Shown here: piece after piece, positions 53,640 to 62,459 of the stretch
Position numbering within the stretch: position 1 is the first letter of the stretch
Layout of the letters: each line of letters begins with the position of its first letter
DNA from: Acidobacteriota bacterium
Lineage (GTDB): Bacteria; Acidobacteriota; Terriglobia; Terriglobales; Acidobacteriaceae
Reading direction: 5' to 3'
Assembly: GCA_003225055.1 (NCBI GenBank)
Contig: QIAU01000148.1
Span: 1 to 64,000 of the forward strand
DNA length: 64,000 bases
Notes under the pieces: generated by a model
Seen by the model: the letters and a program-made list of their open reading frames with translations, nothing else
Database searches by the model: none
Told to the model about the DNA's origin: nothing
Position numbers and translations under genes: made by a program

Positions 53640-54323
53640 ATGAAAAGTATGAAGCCCCGGGAAGGCAGTCAGCAATCGTCGTCGGAAACCAAAGATCTGG
53701 TTGTGTTCGACATTTTGTGCGACTCGAAATGCGCAGAGTGCTTCCAGGAATTGTGGAAGGGTGATTTTCTGTTTATGGAAGGGCAGCGCCCCCTTTGCCT
53801 GAGCTGCGCCGATCTCGATCATTTGGTTTATCTGCCCAGGGGCGATACCGCCCTTACGCGGCGGGCCAGGAAACACAGCGCTCTTTCAGCCGTGGTGGTT
53901 CGTTTCAGCAGGTCTCGTGGCCGTTACGAACGCCAGGGTGTGTTAATTGAAGAGCCTGCCCTTGAGCGAGCGGAAGAGGAATGCCGTGCGGAGCCCGCAG
54001 AGCGCCGTGCCAAGCGCGAGCGGGACAGATTGCTGCGTGCTAAACAGGATCGTGATCTCACCGCATTAATGATAGAAAGAATTATTAAACTGTTTCCCGC
54101 CTGCCCTCCGGAAGAGGCCCGGGCCATCGCCGCACATACCAGTGTCCGTGGCAGTGGGCGGGTGGGGCGCACCTCCGCCGGCCGCGCGCTCCAAGAAGAT
54201 GCATTGACGGCTGCTGTAATTGCCGCCATCCGCCACAAGCACACCCCTTACGACCGGCTCGGATGCGCGGTTACAGCCGCAGGGATGCACGTAACGCCAT
54301 CCGCGAGGCGGTGGATCGTGTGA
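53640..54323 (+). CDS. DUF2293 domain protein with Cys-rich N-terminus
   Basis: 227 aa from ATG 53640; the frame stays open to 53556 but without features. The N-terminal part has four Cys in two pairs (CDSKCAECF and LCLSCADL), like a zinc ribbon. The C-terminal part (about 130-225) matches DUF2293: a basic helix, IIKLFPACPPEEARAIAAHTS, then RGSGRVGRTSAGRALQE and AVIAAIRHKHTPYDRL. DUF2293 has no known function. Nucleic-acid binding is a guess from the charge. Confidence 0.78.
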   Translation: MKSMKPREGSQQSSSETKDLVVFDILCDSKCAECFQELWKGDFLFMEGQRPLCLSCADLDHLVYLPRGDTALTRRARKHSALSAVVVRFSRSRGRYERQGVLIEEPALERAEEECRAEPAERRAKRERDRLLRAKQDRDLTALMIERIIKLFPACPPEEARAIAAHTSVRGSGRVGRTSAGRALQEDALTAAVIAAIRHKHTPYDRLGCAVTAAGMHVTPSARRWIV

Positions 54324-54431
54324 TCGAATCTTGGCGCTGCCCGCCCGGCAGCGGAAGCTAGCGATAAGGCAGAAAGTGCCGGTCGATGAAACGTCATGGT
54401 TGCACTACGCGCCGGGTTCCGAGTAGGATCC

Positions 54432-55517
54432 CTAAAAGCTGATCTTCAAAATCCGCCCGTCTCTTCCCACCAGCCAGCCCGCTTTCGGAGTCGCAAAAGC
54501 CACCGCCCAATAGCCGCTGACGTCGGGCAAAGTGAACCACGTGCTCCCCTCGTCGGGGGTCCAGGCCGCTCCCCCGGTATCGGCCGTGATCACCACCGCG
54601 CGATCTATGTTGTCTCCAGCGCCGCTGCCGGTGCGGCCCACGTAGCTTAAGCCGAAGATGGCGCCCGTCACGGGCGGCTTGTTCGTAAGTTTCCAGCTTT
54701 TGCCGCCATCAGAAGAAACTGAGGTCGCGGCGTTATTCGGATCAGCCGGGTCCAAATCCCCGCCGCCCACGATGCCATGCCAGGGATCGCGGAAATCCAC
54801 GGTAAATGCGCCTGCGGTCGGCGAGCTGACCAGCGGAGTGGCATACGCGTTCCAACTATCGCCTCCATCTCTCGTGGCCAGCACGCGCGCCGTGGTCGAA
54901 CCGCCAGTCGCAATCCACGCGTTCCTGCCACCCTGCGTTGCCACGCACGTGCCGCTCGCCGCAAAGGACGCTTCCCCAGGCAACGCCGGCGGCATGTTGT
55001 TGCTGATGTCCTGCCACGTCATTCCATCCGTGGTACGCAGGTCAGGAAATTTTCCGTTCACCGAGTCGCTGTGCGCGAGGCCGCTCTTCGGCGTCCAGAA
55101 CGCGACACAGTCGTAGAACGCACCGGGAGTCTGGTTCTCAAACTGCATGGTCCACGTCGCTCCACCATCCACCGTCTTGTAAATTCGAAAATCGCCAGGG
55201 TTCGATCCAATCGACGACAGATACGCCACCTTTTCGCTCACGCCCTGCACGTCGCGGAATTGCAGCCTTTCGGCGCCCGGCACCACTCCGGCTTTCCAGG
55301 TTTGTCCCCCGTCGTTGGTGAGGACAAACGTGCCGCCCCGCCCCGATGCCCAGACCACACGCGGGTTCACCGGGCTCACCGCAATCAGCCCCTGCGTCGT
55401 GCCGCTGTTTTGGGGAGTCAGTCCGGGCTGATGAATGTTCGCGCCCGGTTGCACAGCGCTCAGGGTCGCACCTTCGATGATGACAAACAGGAGAAGGGTC
55501 GACGAGGGTTTCAGCAT
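54432..55517 (-). CDS. Secreted BNR/YCF48-type propeller protein
   Basis: 361 aa from ATG 55517, which has GGAGAG upstream and starts a signal peptide (LKPSSTLLLFVIIEGATLSA). Repeats include VLTNDGGQTWKAGVV, KTVDGGATWTM, ATRDGGDSWNAYA, SSDGGKSWKLTN and TPDEGSTWFTLPDV, a single beta-propeller like the photosystem II assembly factor YCF48. Its role outside phototrophs is unknown. It is a smaller relative of the protein at 46176. Confidence 0.85.
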   Translation of the reverse strand: MLKPSSTLLLFVIIEGATLSAVQPGANIHQPGLTPQNSGTTQGLIAVSPVNPRVVWASGRGGTFVLTNDGGQTWKAGVVPGAERLQFRDVQGVSEKVAYLSSIGSNPGDFRIYKTVDGGATWTMQFENQTPGAFYDCVAFWTPKSGLAHSDSVNGKFPDLRTTDGMTWQDISNNMPPALPGEASFAASGTCVATQGGRNAWIATGGSTTARVLATRDGGDSWNAYATPLVSSPTAGAFTVDFRDPWHGIVGGGDLDPADPNNAATSVSSDGGKSWKLTNKPPVTGAIFGLSYVGRTGSGAGDNIDRAVVITADTGGAAWTPDEGSTWFTLPDVSGYWAVAFATPKAGWLVGRDGRILKISF

Positions 55518-55697
55518 GGCAGTCTCTCCGGAAGGGAAATTCGTGGCGAGAGCGGCAGTATAGGACGGGCCGCGAAAGGGTGTCAAACCCCGAGGAGAGT
55601 GGCGAGAGTGGCGGAAAGGCTGAGCAAAAGAAAACTCCCTGAGTCTCTGACGCGGGGAGCCAAGTCACTTGTGGGGAACGGCTCTCCAACCCGTCCG

Positions 55698-55717
55698 GGC
55701 GGGTTCGCAGACCCGCC
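55698..55717. repeat. Perfect hairpin GGCGGGT/ACCCGCC
   Basis: GGCGGGT (55698-55704) with ACCCGCC (55711-55717) lies between the DUF4142 remnant and the BNR gene, set in GGCTCTCCAACCCGTCCG...CTTCCCAC. No T-run follows on either strand, so it is more likely a REP-type palindrome than a terminator. Confidence 0.5.
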
Positions 55718-55740
55718 TTCCCACAAAATTCACAACCCAA

Positions 55741-56309
55741 TTATTGATTGCTCGTACTCTGACTCGGCGAAGGCTTGTCTTTTCTCCCTGCGCGCTTCGT
55801 TCTTCTCCTTGGCAGCGAGGCTCTTCGCCTGCTTCAAATGCTCTTCCAGCGTGGCAGAGTCGTGAAGCTAAGCTCTTGAGGTCGTTATCCTTGGCCGTCT
55901 TGCTCTCATGGCGGAACGCGGCCACATCATGGCTGTGGTCCTTAACCATGTAGTTCGCATATTCCCGGTTGAACTGCTCGCCACTGATTTTGGCGAGCTT
56001 GTCCTTCTCGCCCTTGTCCTTGGCATTCAGGTCGTTGGGCAGAGTGTCACCCTTACTAGCTGCGAACTGCTGGAGTTGATGGTGGGCCTTTCCATGGTCA
56101 TCCACCATTCGCCTCCCAAACTTCTTCACTTCGTCGCTGGACGCCTTCTCGGTTGCCAGCTTGCCCAACTCAACTTCAGCCAAGCCGTCTTCCGCGGCTT
56201 TCTTGACGAAATTCTGGTCGGCAGCGCTCAGTTGTCCCGAGCTCGTCCGGCTCGACGTTTTCTCCAGTGAGTTGGTGTCCTTGCTCCTATTCTGGGCTGC
56301 AGCTCCCAT
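55741..56309 (-). pseudogene. DUF4142 protein gene with a frameshift
   Basis: Residues after GAAAQNRSK follow the DUF4142 (ferritin-like helical) pattern: LSAADQNFVKKAAEDGLAEV, VKKFGRRMVDDHGKAH, NREYANYMVKDHSHDVAAF and LKSLAS. At about 55852-55874 the frame breaks; the expected ending continues in another frame as DSATLEEHLKQAKSLAAKEK and stops at 55741. The signal peptide and start region upstream (AALRAAIAELVSMGAAAQ) also lack a proper ATG. One frameshift could be a sequencing error, but with the lost start it looks decayed. Confidence 0.75.
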
Positions 56310-56572
56310 CGAGACCAGTTCTGCGATCGCCGCGCGCAGCGCGGCATCCCGAATAATTTCCTTCCTGGTGACCTCCTCACATCAATTCTGGTTCCAAGCC
56401 CGGGGCGGTGGGCACTTGTCGTTACGATGAGCGCCTTTTCAGTCAGGATGCCCGCCTTGGCTCTAGCGCAGATGTTGGTGGGGGATCATTATCTGAAAAC
56501 GAACCAAAGATAGGCTCTAGAGGCGGGAGCTCAACCGCTGTAGAAGGCGAGCGCGTTGACCGTATCGGGTGA

Positions 56573-57811
56573 TCAGTGGATGGTTTTTGTCTTGCGCGAC
56601 ATGTAGTCCATGAGCAGGTACTGGCCCAAGGTGTAAGGAGTCGTGAAGTACGCCTTCCCGCGGCACATTTCGCTGACCTTCTGCACGAACTGCACCAGCC
56701 CATATTCGGAGGCCAACATGAAAGTGTTGATCATGATCCCGGCCCGCTTGCATTTGGAGACTTCCTGAAGTGTTTCACTCACTACGAGCGGATCGAGCCC
56801 GAACGCATTCTTATAAATGCGGCCATCCTCCAGAGTCAGCGCCGAAGGCTTGCCGTCGGTGATCATGACGATCTGCTTCATGTCCTTGCGCTGCTTCTGG
56901 AGAATCCGCTGTGCCAGCCGCAACCCTTCTCGCGTGTTGGTGTAGTACGGACCTACCTTTACCCTGGCCAGCTGTGACAACGGAACTTCCTCAGCCGAGT
57001 CATGAAACAGAATCAGCGAAAGCGAATCACCCGGATACTGTGTCCGGATCAGGTGCGACAGGGCCATGGCTACTTTCTTGGCCGGCGTAAACCTGTCCTC
57101 ACCATACAGAATCATGGAATGCGAGCAGTCCAACATCAAGACCGTCGCGCACGACGACTGGTACTCGCACTGATGCACCTGCAGGTCCGAGTACTCGATA
57201 TTTAAGGGAAGCTGCAAACCCTCGCGCTGAATCGCGCTGGAGAGGGTTGCCGTAATATCGAGATTCAGTGTGTCTCCAAACTCATAGATTTTTGCCGCCC
57301 CGCTGGTCTCGATCCCGGTTGCCAGGTCCCGCGTGTCATGTCGCCCGAAGCTGGATTTGCCCAGCGACCCCAGCAAATCGCGAAGGGTCTTGAAACCGAG
57401 GAAATCCAGACTCTTGTCGGTGATCTCGAATTTTGCTTGCTGCTGCGCCTCCCCGATCTGCCCACCCATGCTCGATTGCCGCGCCGGATCGTGCGGCTCA
57501 TCAATGGAGATGTAGTCCTCCCGCTCCATGCGCTCGATCAATTTCTCGACTAGCTCGTCGAGCTTGCCTTCCATCTGCATTTGTTGAAGGCGATCGCGCA
57601 TTTCTTCGTCCAGCAGATCGCCTTCCATCAGTGCCTGCTCGATCATCTTCCGCAATTGGTCCAGCGTCTGCTCGCCTTCAGGCAGCTCATACCACATGTA
57701 GTCCTGGAACCCGCTTCGCAGCAGATAGTCCGAGAGCGCGCTGAGCAGGTCTTCCATGCTCATCTCGCTGGCCGGATCAGGAAGGTATTTGCTGTAGCGA
57801 ACGCGTTTCAT
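56573..57811 (-). CDS. VWA domain protein paired with AAA+ ATPase
   Basis: 412 aa. The N-terminal half is helical and acidic ([37 protein letters not shown]). The C-terminal von Willebrand A domain (about 222-400) has a MIDAS with D-C-S-H-S in [13 protein letters not shown] and [10 protein letters not shown], complete for metal binding. It lies downstream of a MoxR/ChlI-type ATPase on the same strand, the usual pairing in which the VWA protein is a partner or substrate in metal insertion or chaperoning. Its start overlaps the end of the VWFA-related gene by 35 nt. Confidence 0.88.
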   Translation of the reverse strand: MKRVRYSKYLPDPASEMSMEDLLSALSDYLLRSGFQDYMWYELPEGEQTLDQLRKMIEQALMEGDLLDEEMRDRLQQMQMEGKLDELVEKLIERMEREDYISIDEPHDPARQSSMGGQIGEAQQQAKFEITDKSLDFLGFKTLRDLLGSLGKSSFGRHDTRDLATGIETSGAAKIYEFGDTLNLDITATLSSAIQREGLQLPLNIEYSDLQVHQCEYQSSCATVLMLDCSHSMILYGEDRFTPAKKVAMALSHLIRTQYPGDSLSLILFHDSAEEVPLSQLARVKVGPYYTNTREGLRLAQRILQKQRKDMKQIVMITDGKPSALTLEDGRIYKNAFGLDPLVVSETLQEVSKCKRAGIMINTFMLASEYGLVQFVQKVSEMCRGKAYFTTPYTLGQYLLMDYMSRKTKTIH

Positions 57812-58526
57812 AAGTTGGCCGGACCTCTATTGCGGGCTCAAGGGGCCCCTCGACCGTGCCTAGATATCCCGTACGGTTGTCGCGAACGGCAAGGCGAACC
57901 TGCCTGTCCTTGCCAGGCTGCGAATCCATGTCCATATCCGCGGGTGATAGACTCTCCGTCAACATCGGCTCCTGCGGCCGGTAGCGCTCCAAGGCTGCGG
58001 TCAGCACCTGAGGATCGCTGGTGAAGTCCTGCACCATCTGCAGGTCGTCAGTCAAGGTGAGCACGGCCATGCGCCGGTTCGATTTGCTCTGCTCCTCGAC
58101 ATACTTGCGCATCTGCAGCCGGCCGTACGCCTGGTCCCGGAACGGCGTGTTCGCCGCGTCCAGCACGAAAGCGGTGATGGGGCCGCCGGGGGAAAGGAGC
58201 TCAGGCCGATTGGAATAGATTCCGAGGCCCAATTGAAGGGGGGCTGCGGCTTTAGCCGCCTCTTGCGGAGTCGTAAACGCAGCAATCTTCTGCCTCTTGC
58301 CGTTTTCCTCGAGAATGAAGTCTTCCGGCTTCAGATCTGTTACCGGCTGGCCTTTCTTATCGGTCACCACCACATCCACCAGCACCATACGTGTATTGGC
58401 GCCGATGGTAGAGGCGGGAATCTCGGTTATTGACTGCCGGGATCGAGCAGGAATTACGGTGAGAGTCAAACCGAGCAGCACTGGACAGGCATTTACACCC
58501 ACCACGTGAGCCCCGATCGACTTCAT
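57777..58526 (-). CDS. VWFA-related acidobacterial protein, internally shortened
   Basis: 249 aa from ATG 58526 with SD GGGAGG. A signal-like N-terminus (VLLGLTLTVIPARS) is followed by the family's opening (VLVDVVVTDKKGQPVTDLKPEDF, quoted by motif VVVTDKKGQPVTDL) and a VWA half with ITAFVLDAANTPFRDQ and LTLTDDLQMVQDF. It then jumps at about residue 205 to the usual C-terminal end (VRLAVRDNRTGYLGTVE), without the second half of the VWA domain. Family members are usually well over 300 aa. This looks like an in-frame internal deletion, with the stop now inside the next gene. Whether it still functions is unclear. Confidence 0.72.
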   Translation of the reverse strand: MKSIGAHVVGVNACPVLLGLTLTVIPARSRQSITEIPASTIGANTRMVLVDVVVTDKKGQPVTDLKPEDFILEENGKRQKIAAFTTPQEAAKAAAPLQLGLGIYSNRPELLSPGGPITAFVLDAANTPFRDQAYGRLQMRKYVEEQSKSNRRMAVLTLTDDLQMVQDFTSDPQVLTAALERYRPQEPMLTESLSPADMDMDSQPGKDRQVRLAVRDNRTGYLGTVEGPLEPAIEVRPTYETRSLQQIPS

Positions 58527-58624
58527 GGTCATCCTCCCACACAGAAAGGCCAGAAAGACACTCTGCGCGTTATGCCCCCGCTTCCAATTGGCTCTGAGCA
58601 CGGGTCTTCGGCTGTAAAGAGGCG

Positions 58625-60112
58625 TCAGTTATATGGCCGTCTCCCCCGAAACGGAGGTTCCTCTCGCTCTAAGGTCTTTTCCGGACGCTTCGGCTGTTTT
58701 TCTCCCGCGGTGAACACCCGCTCTTCACTGCGTCCAATCCGCTTGTGCGCGTACAAGCCTTCCAGCACAAATTCCGCGGCGGACACTTGTACCTCCGGAG
58801 CATCCTTGCCACCGACCTCCAGCGGTCCGAGTTTCTCCATCAACCCTTGGATGCCCTTCAAACCACTCAAGACTTCCTGGGCCGCCGCGCTATCCGACAA
58901 ACCAATTTCTCCGCCCAGATCAAACCACTGCACGACCTGCTGCATGTTCACGCCGGCGAAGTATTCGTCAAAAGTTTTGGCGATGGCGGTGCGGATCAGT
59001 TCTTTGCTGACGTTGTCCGCGCCCTTCATTTCGCCTTCGTATTCGAGTTCCAGCTTGCCGGTGATAGCGGGCATGGCTGCATACACATCGCTGATGCGCG
59101 GCACCGCGGTTTTTTCTTCATTGCGCAAAGCGCGCCGCTCAGCATTGGAAATCACATTTTCCATGCAGCTGATGGGCAAACGCTGGCTCACGCCCGAACG
59201 TTTGTCAACGCGCTTGTCTTCGCGGGCGACGAAGGCAATCCGCTCGATCACTTCCTGTACATACTTCGGCAGGTGCAAGCGATATCCGTTTCGCTGAGTC
59301 CAGGCCTCCTGCGCCGTAATGGAAATTCCTTCTTCCACCGTGGCCGGATAGTGGGTACGAATCTCCGAGCCGATGCGGTCCTTCAGAGGCGTAATGATCT
59401 TGCCGCGCGCCGTGTAATCTTCCGGATTCGCGCTGAACACCAGGGCAACATCCAGCGGCAGGCGGATGGGATAACCCTTAATCTGTACGTCGCCTTCCTG
59501 CATGATGTTGAACAGGCCTACCTGGATCTTGCCCGCCAGATCCGGCAATTCGTTGATGGCGAAGATGCCGCGGTTGGCCCGTGGCAGCAGTCCGTAATGT
59601 ACTGTCAGCTCGCTGCTCAGTTCATGTCCGCCCCGCGCCGCTTTAATCGGATCGATGTCGCCGATCAGGTCAGCAATCGTGACGTCAGGAGTCGCCAGTT
59701 TCTCAACGTACCGCTCTTCCGGTGTCAGATAGGCGATCGCTGTCGCATCGCCGCACTGTTGCACAAGTTCGCGGCAGCGCTTGCAGATCGGCGCATACGG
59801 ATTGTCGTGAATCTCGCAGCCGGCAAGGTACGGCATCTGCTCGTCCAGCAGCGAGGTTAGCGAGCGCAGGAGGCGGCTCTTAGCCTGTCCACGCAATCCC
59901 AGCAGAATGAAGTTATGCCGCGACAGGATCGCATTCACGATCTGTGGCACGACCGAATCCTCATAACCTACGATGCCGGAGAAAATCGGCCCGTCCTGGC
60001 GCAGCTTCTTGGCCAGATTCTCCCGCAGTTCGTCCTTCACGTGCCGCGTTTTGAGAAGTGGTTCGGGAAATGGACTGTGGCGCAACTCGCCGAGCGTCCG
60101 AGGCAGACTCAT
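58625..60112 (-). CDS. MoxR/magnesium-chelatase-I-like AAA+ ATPase
   Basis: 495 aa from ATG 60112 (GTG 60130 is an alternative). The AAA+ core has Walker A GLRGQAKSRLL (about residues 70-80), an atypical GxxGxAKS, Walker B GIFAINELPDL, where NE replaces DE, and sensor VFSANPEDYTARG. A Cys cluster (CEIHDNPYAPICKRC, then C) inside the core may bind zinc. The C-terminal part (about 330-495) is helical and acidic. It is the first gene of the trio AAA+ / VWFA-related / VWA on one strand and most like the ATPase subunit of ChlI/ChlD-type complexes; target unknown. Confidence 0.87.
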   Translation of the reverse strand: MSLPRTLGELRHSPFPEPLLKTRHVKDELRENLAKKLRQDGPIFSGIVGYEDSVVPQIVNAILSRHNFILLGLRGQAKSRLLRSLTSLLDEQMPYLAGCEIHDNPYAPICKRCRELVQQCGDATAIAYLTPEERYVEKLATPDVTIADLIGDIDPIKAARGGHELSSELTVHYGLLPRANRGIFAINELPDLAGKIQVGLFNIMQEGDVQIKGYPIRLPLDVALVFSANPEDYTARGKIITPLKDRIGSEIRTHYPATVEEGISITAQEAWTQRNGYRLHLPKYVQEVIERIAFVAREDKRVDKRSGVSQRLPISCMENVISNAERRALRNEEKTAVPRISDVYAAMPAITGKLELEYEGEMKGADNVSKELIRTAIAKTFDEYFAGVNMQQVVQWFDLGGEIGLSDSAAAQEVLSGLKGIQGLMEKLGPLEVGGKDAPEVQVSAAEFVLEGLYAHKRIGRSEERVFTAGEKQPKRPEKTLEREEPPFRGRRPYN

Positions 60113-60194
60113 GATCGCAAAAACCCCCACGGGAAACCGCCGTTCTGGCTTCGATTATACCCCCACTCGCGTCGAACCTCGTGGCACAATGCGT

Positions 60195-60350
60195 CCCATC
60201 GTCTGGCCTCATCCTGAGCCGACGAAGGTTTGCGAAACGACATTGCGCGCACAACTTAAAGGTCAGTCTTGCGCGCAAGATCCCTCGCCTCGCTGCGCTC
60301 GCTTAGGGCAGGCTCTTTGCAGGCTTCGAGCCCGCTCAGGATGACGCCAT
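60195..60350. repeat. Dispersed inverted repeat element
   Basis: CTCATCCTGAGC at 60209-60219 and GCTCAGGATGACG at 60334-60346 are inverted copies of the arms seen at 22701-22808. The enclosed 115 bases contain further GC-rich arms (CGCAAGATCC, CTCGCTGCGCTCGC). Lies between the AAA+ gene and the Lon-N gene. Confidence 0.65.
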
Positions 60351-60401
60351 TACCTTAGTATGCTTGTGGTTGCGAAGTTGCGAAATTTCAACAGCCCGCT
60401 C

Positions 60402-61010
60402 TCACTGCGCGTGCCCGTTCCCGCCTGCCTTCTGGCGGACCTGCACGGTGCGCTTCAGCTTGGGAAGGATAGCTTCGAAAGCAGTGATGATGGCTTCCAT
60501 CCGCTCGGCCTCCGAGCGCATCTCGAGAAGGGTTTGTTTGAAGTCCAGATCCAAAGGCAAAGACCCGGCCAGATAAAAGGATATCTTCTCTTCTCCTTCC
60601 GGCAGGTTCTGCTCGGCACTCGCCATGGCCATGATCTCCGCGTGCAGCTTCACCGCGTGTTCGATTTGCTGCTGGGTAGCGCGTCCCGGTTCGTCGTCAA
60701 AATAGAAAACCTCCGCCTGCAGGAACGGTCGTTCTTCGGTGATCTCTAGCACTTCAAAGCGTTGGCGCCCTTCGGTAACGATATCCATTTTCCCGTCCGG
60801 GTACTTCTTGGTGACCGCTACGATTTCCGCCGTACACCCGATATCCGCCAAGCCTTCCTCCTCCGTCTTCACGATGCCGAACACCTTTTTCTGTTCCAGG
60901 CACTCATGGATCAGTTCCCTATATCGAGGTTCGAAGATGTGCAGAGGCAGAGGCGTGCCCGGAAACAGCACAACGTCGAGAGGAAACAGGGGTAGGAGCG
61001 GCTTCACCAA
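60402..61010 (-). CDS. Lon N-terminal (LON) domain protein
   Basis: 202 aa. The protein is only the substrate-binding N-domain of Lon, with LPLFPLDVVLFPGTPLPLHIFEPRYREL at the start (motif LFPLDVVLFPG and HIFEPRYREL). It lacks AAA+ and protease parts, as in stand-alone LonN proteins. It may deliver or sense misfolded proteins. Starts with GTG 61010, which has GGAGG upstream. Divergent from the SDR gene. Confidence 0.9.
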   Translation of the reverse strand: MVKPLLPLFPLDVVLFPGTPLPLHIFEPRYRELIHECLEQKKVFGIVKTEEEGLADIGCTAEIVAVTKKYPDGKMDIVTEGRQRFEVLEITEERPFLQAEVFYFDDEPGRATQQQIEHAVKLHAEIMAMASAEQNLPEGEEKISFYLAGSLPLDLDFKQTLLEMRSEAERMEAIITAFEAILPKLKRTVQVRQKAGGNGHAQ

Positions 61011-61057
61011 GCCTCCGGCTCACCAGCGGTGTGAACTCTTCGATTGTACGCCAGAGC

Positions 61058-61087
61058 TTGACTTACAAACCGCCGGGAGACTACAAG
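61058..61087 (+). promoter_or_regulatory. Sigma-70 promoter for a leaderless SDR transcript
   Basis: TTGACT at 61058-61063 and TACAAG at 61082-61087 with 18-nt spacing. The ATG of the SDR gene is 6 nt after the -10, so transcription would begin at or next to the start codon. Confidence 0.6.
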
Positions 61088-61093
61088 CACGGC

Positions 61094-61888
61094 ATGGAAA
61101 TCTCCGGAAAAGTGGTCGTGGTGACGGGCGCCTCGATGGGCATCGGCGAGGCCATCGCTAAAGCTTTTGCCGACCGCGGCGCCAGCGTCGTTTTGCTCTC
61201 CCGCGATGCCAGTCGCGCCGAATCTGCCCGCGGCCGCATCGGACACGCCGAGCGCACCCTCGCTCTCGCCTGCGACGTGCGCAATCGAGAAGAGATCGAG
61301 CGCGTTCTCAGCCTCACACTCCATCACTACGACCGCATCGACGTTTGGATCAACAATGCGGGTCACGGAATGCCGGATTCGGTTGCCGCCATGGACATGG
61401 CCGCTTGCCGCGATATGTTTGAAGCCAACCTCTTCGGCGCCATCGACGCCATGCAGGCCGTGATCCCAGTCATGAAGCAGCAGGGTGCGGGCACGATCAT
61501 CAACATATCGAGCGTTGCCGGACACATTCCGCTCCCTTATCACGCTGCCTACAGCGCCACGAAATTCGCGATGAATGCCATCGGCAAGGCGGCCAATATC
61601 GAACTTCACACTGCAGGCATCCACGTGATGACGGTTTGTCCCGGTTATGTCAGCACGGATTTTCGATCCCACGCCGCTCCGGGGAGAGAAGGGAAAGATC
61701 TTCGTCCCAACCCCCAGCGTGGCATCTCCGCCCCGCGAGTGGCTCGGGCTACTCTTCAGGGGTACATCAGGCAGAAGAGGGAAGTGATCGTCCCCTGGTA
61801 CATGCACGGAGCCGTCAAGATGTACCAGTTGTTTCCCAGTGTGGTGGAGTGGAGAATCAGGAGAATGGCACAGGGAGCCGAGCAATAG
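61094..61888 (+). CDS. Short-chain dehydrogenase/reductase
   Basis: 264 aa. Cofactor loop TGASMGIGEAIAKAFADRG (about 12-30), NNAGHG, and the active site S-Y-K in NISSVAGHIPLPYHAAYSATKFAMN (motifs ISSVAG and YSATK) are all complete. Classical SDR, probably NADP-dependent; substrate unknown. ATG 61094 is chosen as the usual family start; a strong promoter places the -10 immediately before it. Confidence 0.93.
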   Translation: MEISGKVVVVTGASMGIGEAIAKAFADRGASVVLLSRDASRAESARGRIGHAERTLALACDVRNREEIERVLSLTLHHYDRIDVWINNAGHGMPDSVAAMDMAACRDMFEANLFGAIDAMQAVIPVMKQQGAGTIINISSVAGHIPLPYHAAYSATKFAMNAIGKAANIELHTAGIHVMTVCPGYVSTDFRSHAAPGREGKDLRPNPQRGISAPRVARATLQGYIRQKREVIVPWYMHGAVKMYQLFPSVVEWRIRRMAQGAEQ

Positions 61889-62030
61889 GCTGTCCGGCCA
61901 CTTCAAGGATTAGTTTAGGTAGTAGTCTCGGCGAACTCGGCGATGAATTGCCAGAGACGGTGAGTTTCAGGCCATCAGCATTAGAGATTTTTTCCATCAA
62001 CAATAAAAAAAATCATCAATCAACAATTTC

Positions 62031-62339
62031 TCATCCCAGTTCCGTCAGCATGGCTTCCATCTCCGATTGCGCGTGCGCATTCCCAGAACGTTTAGCGCAA
62101 ACGATTCCGTCGCTTAGCATTTTCTTCGCCTCGTCAACCCGGCCGGCCGCAGTCAGTGCCTGGGCTGCCATGAAGTAAGCCGCCGTATAGTCAGGATTTA
62201 CAACCAATAGCTTGCGGAATTCTTCAAGCGCCTCGTCCACTTTGCCGGCCTTGCAATATTCCATCGCCAGCCCATAGCGCGCGAATTCGTCTTGCGGATT
62301 CTGGGCCAGAATCTCACTTAGCATTGCGACTCGATCCAT
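62031..62339 (-). CDS. Small TPR protein
   Basis: 102 aa with two to three TPR-like helix pairs, for example FARYGLAMEYCKAGKVDEALEEFRKLL and YFMAAQALTAAGRVDEAKKMLSDGI (motifs YGLAMEYCKAG and AAQALTAAGRVDEA). Small cytosolic scaffold of unknown partner. The start ATG 62339 follows no strong SD. Confidence 0.82.
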   Translation of the reverse strand: MDRVAMLSEILAQNPQDEFARYGLAMEYCKAGKVDEALEEFRKLLVVNPDYTAAYFMAAQALTAAGRVDEAKKMLSDGIVCAKRSGNAHAQSEMEAMLTELG

Positions 62340-62400
62340 AAGCCAAGCCTCAAATCAGAGATTACTACACGTGCCATCGACAGCTGGTGGGGTAACAATA

Positions 62401-62444
62401 TTGCCCGCGTCTCACCTAGGCAGTTACAATGTCGGTCACCGACA
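62401..62444 (+). promoter_or_regulatory. Promoter with operator-like palindrome
   Basis: TTGCCC at 62401-62406 and TACAAT at 62425-62430 (18-nt spacing), overlapped by the perfect palindrome TGTCGGT-C-ACCGACA (62430-62444) at the expected transcription start. This is a good layout for a repressor site controlling the following gene. Confidence 0.6.
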
Positions 62445-62459
62445 CAAGGAGTTTAGATT

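Noticed and set aside
55698-55717. GGCGGGT/ACCCGCC hairpin as terminator
   Set aside because: No T-run follows on either strand, so it is kept only as a palindromic repeat.
58745-59860. A plus-strand frame of 371 codons inside the AAA+ gene
   Set aside because: The minus strand carries Walker and sensor motifs; the plus frame has no features.
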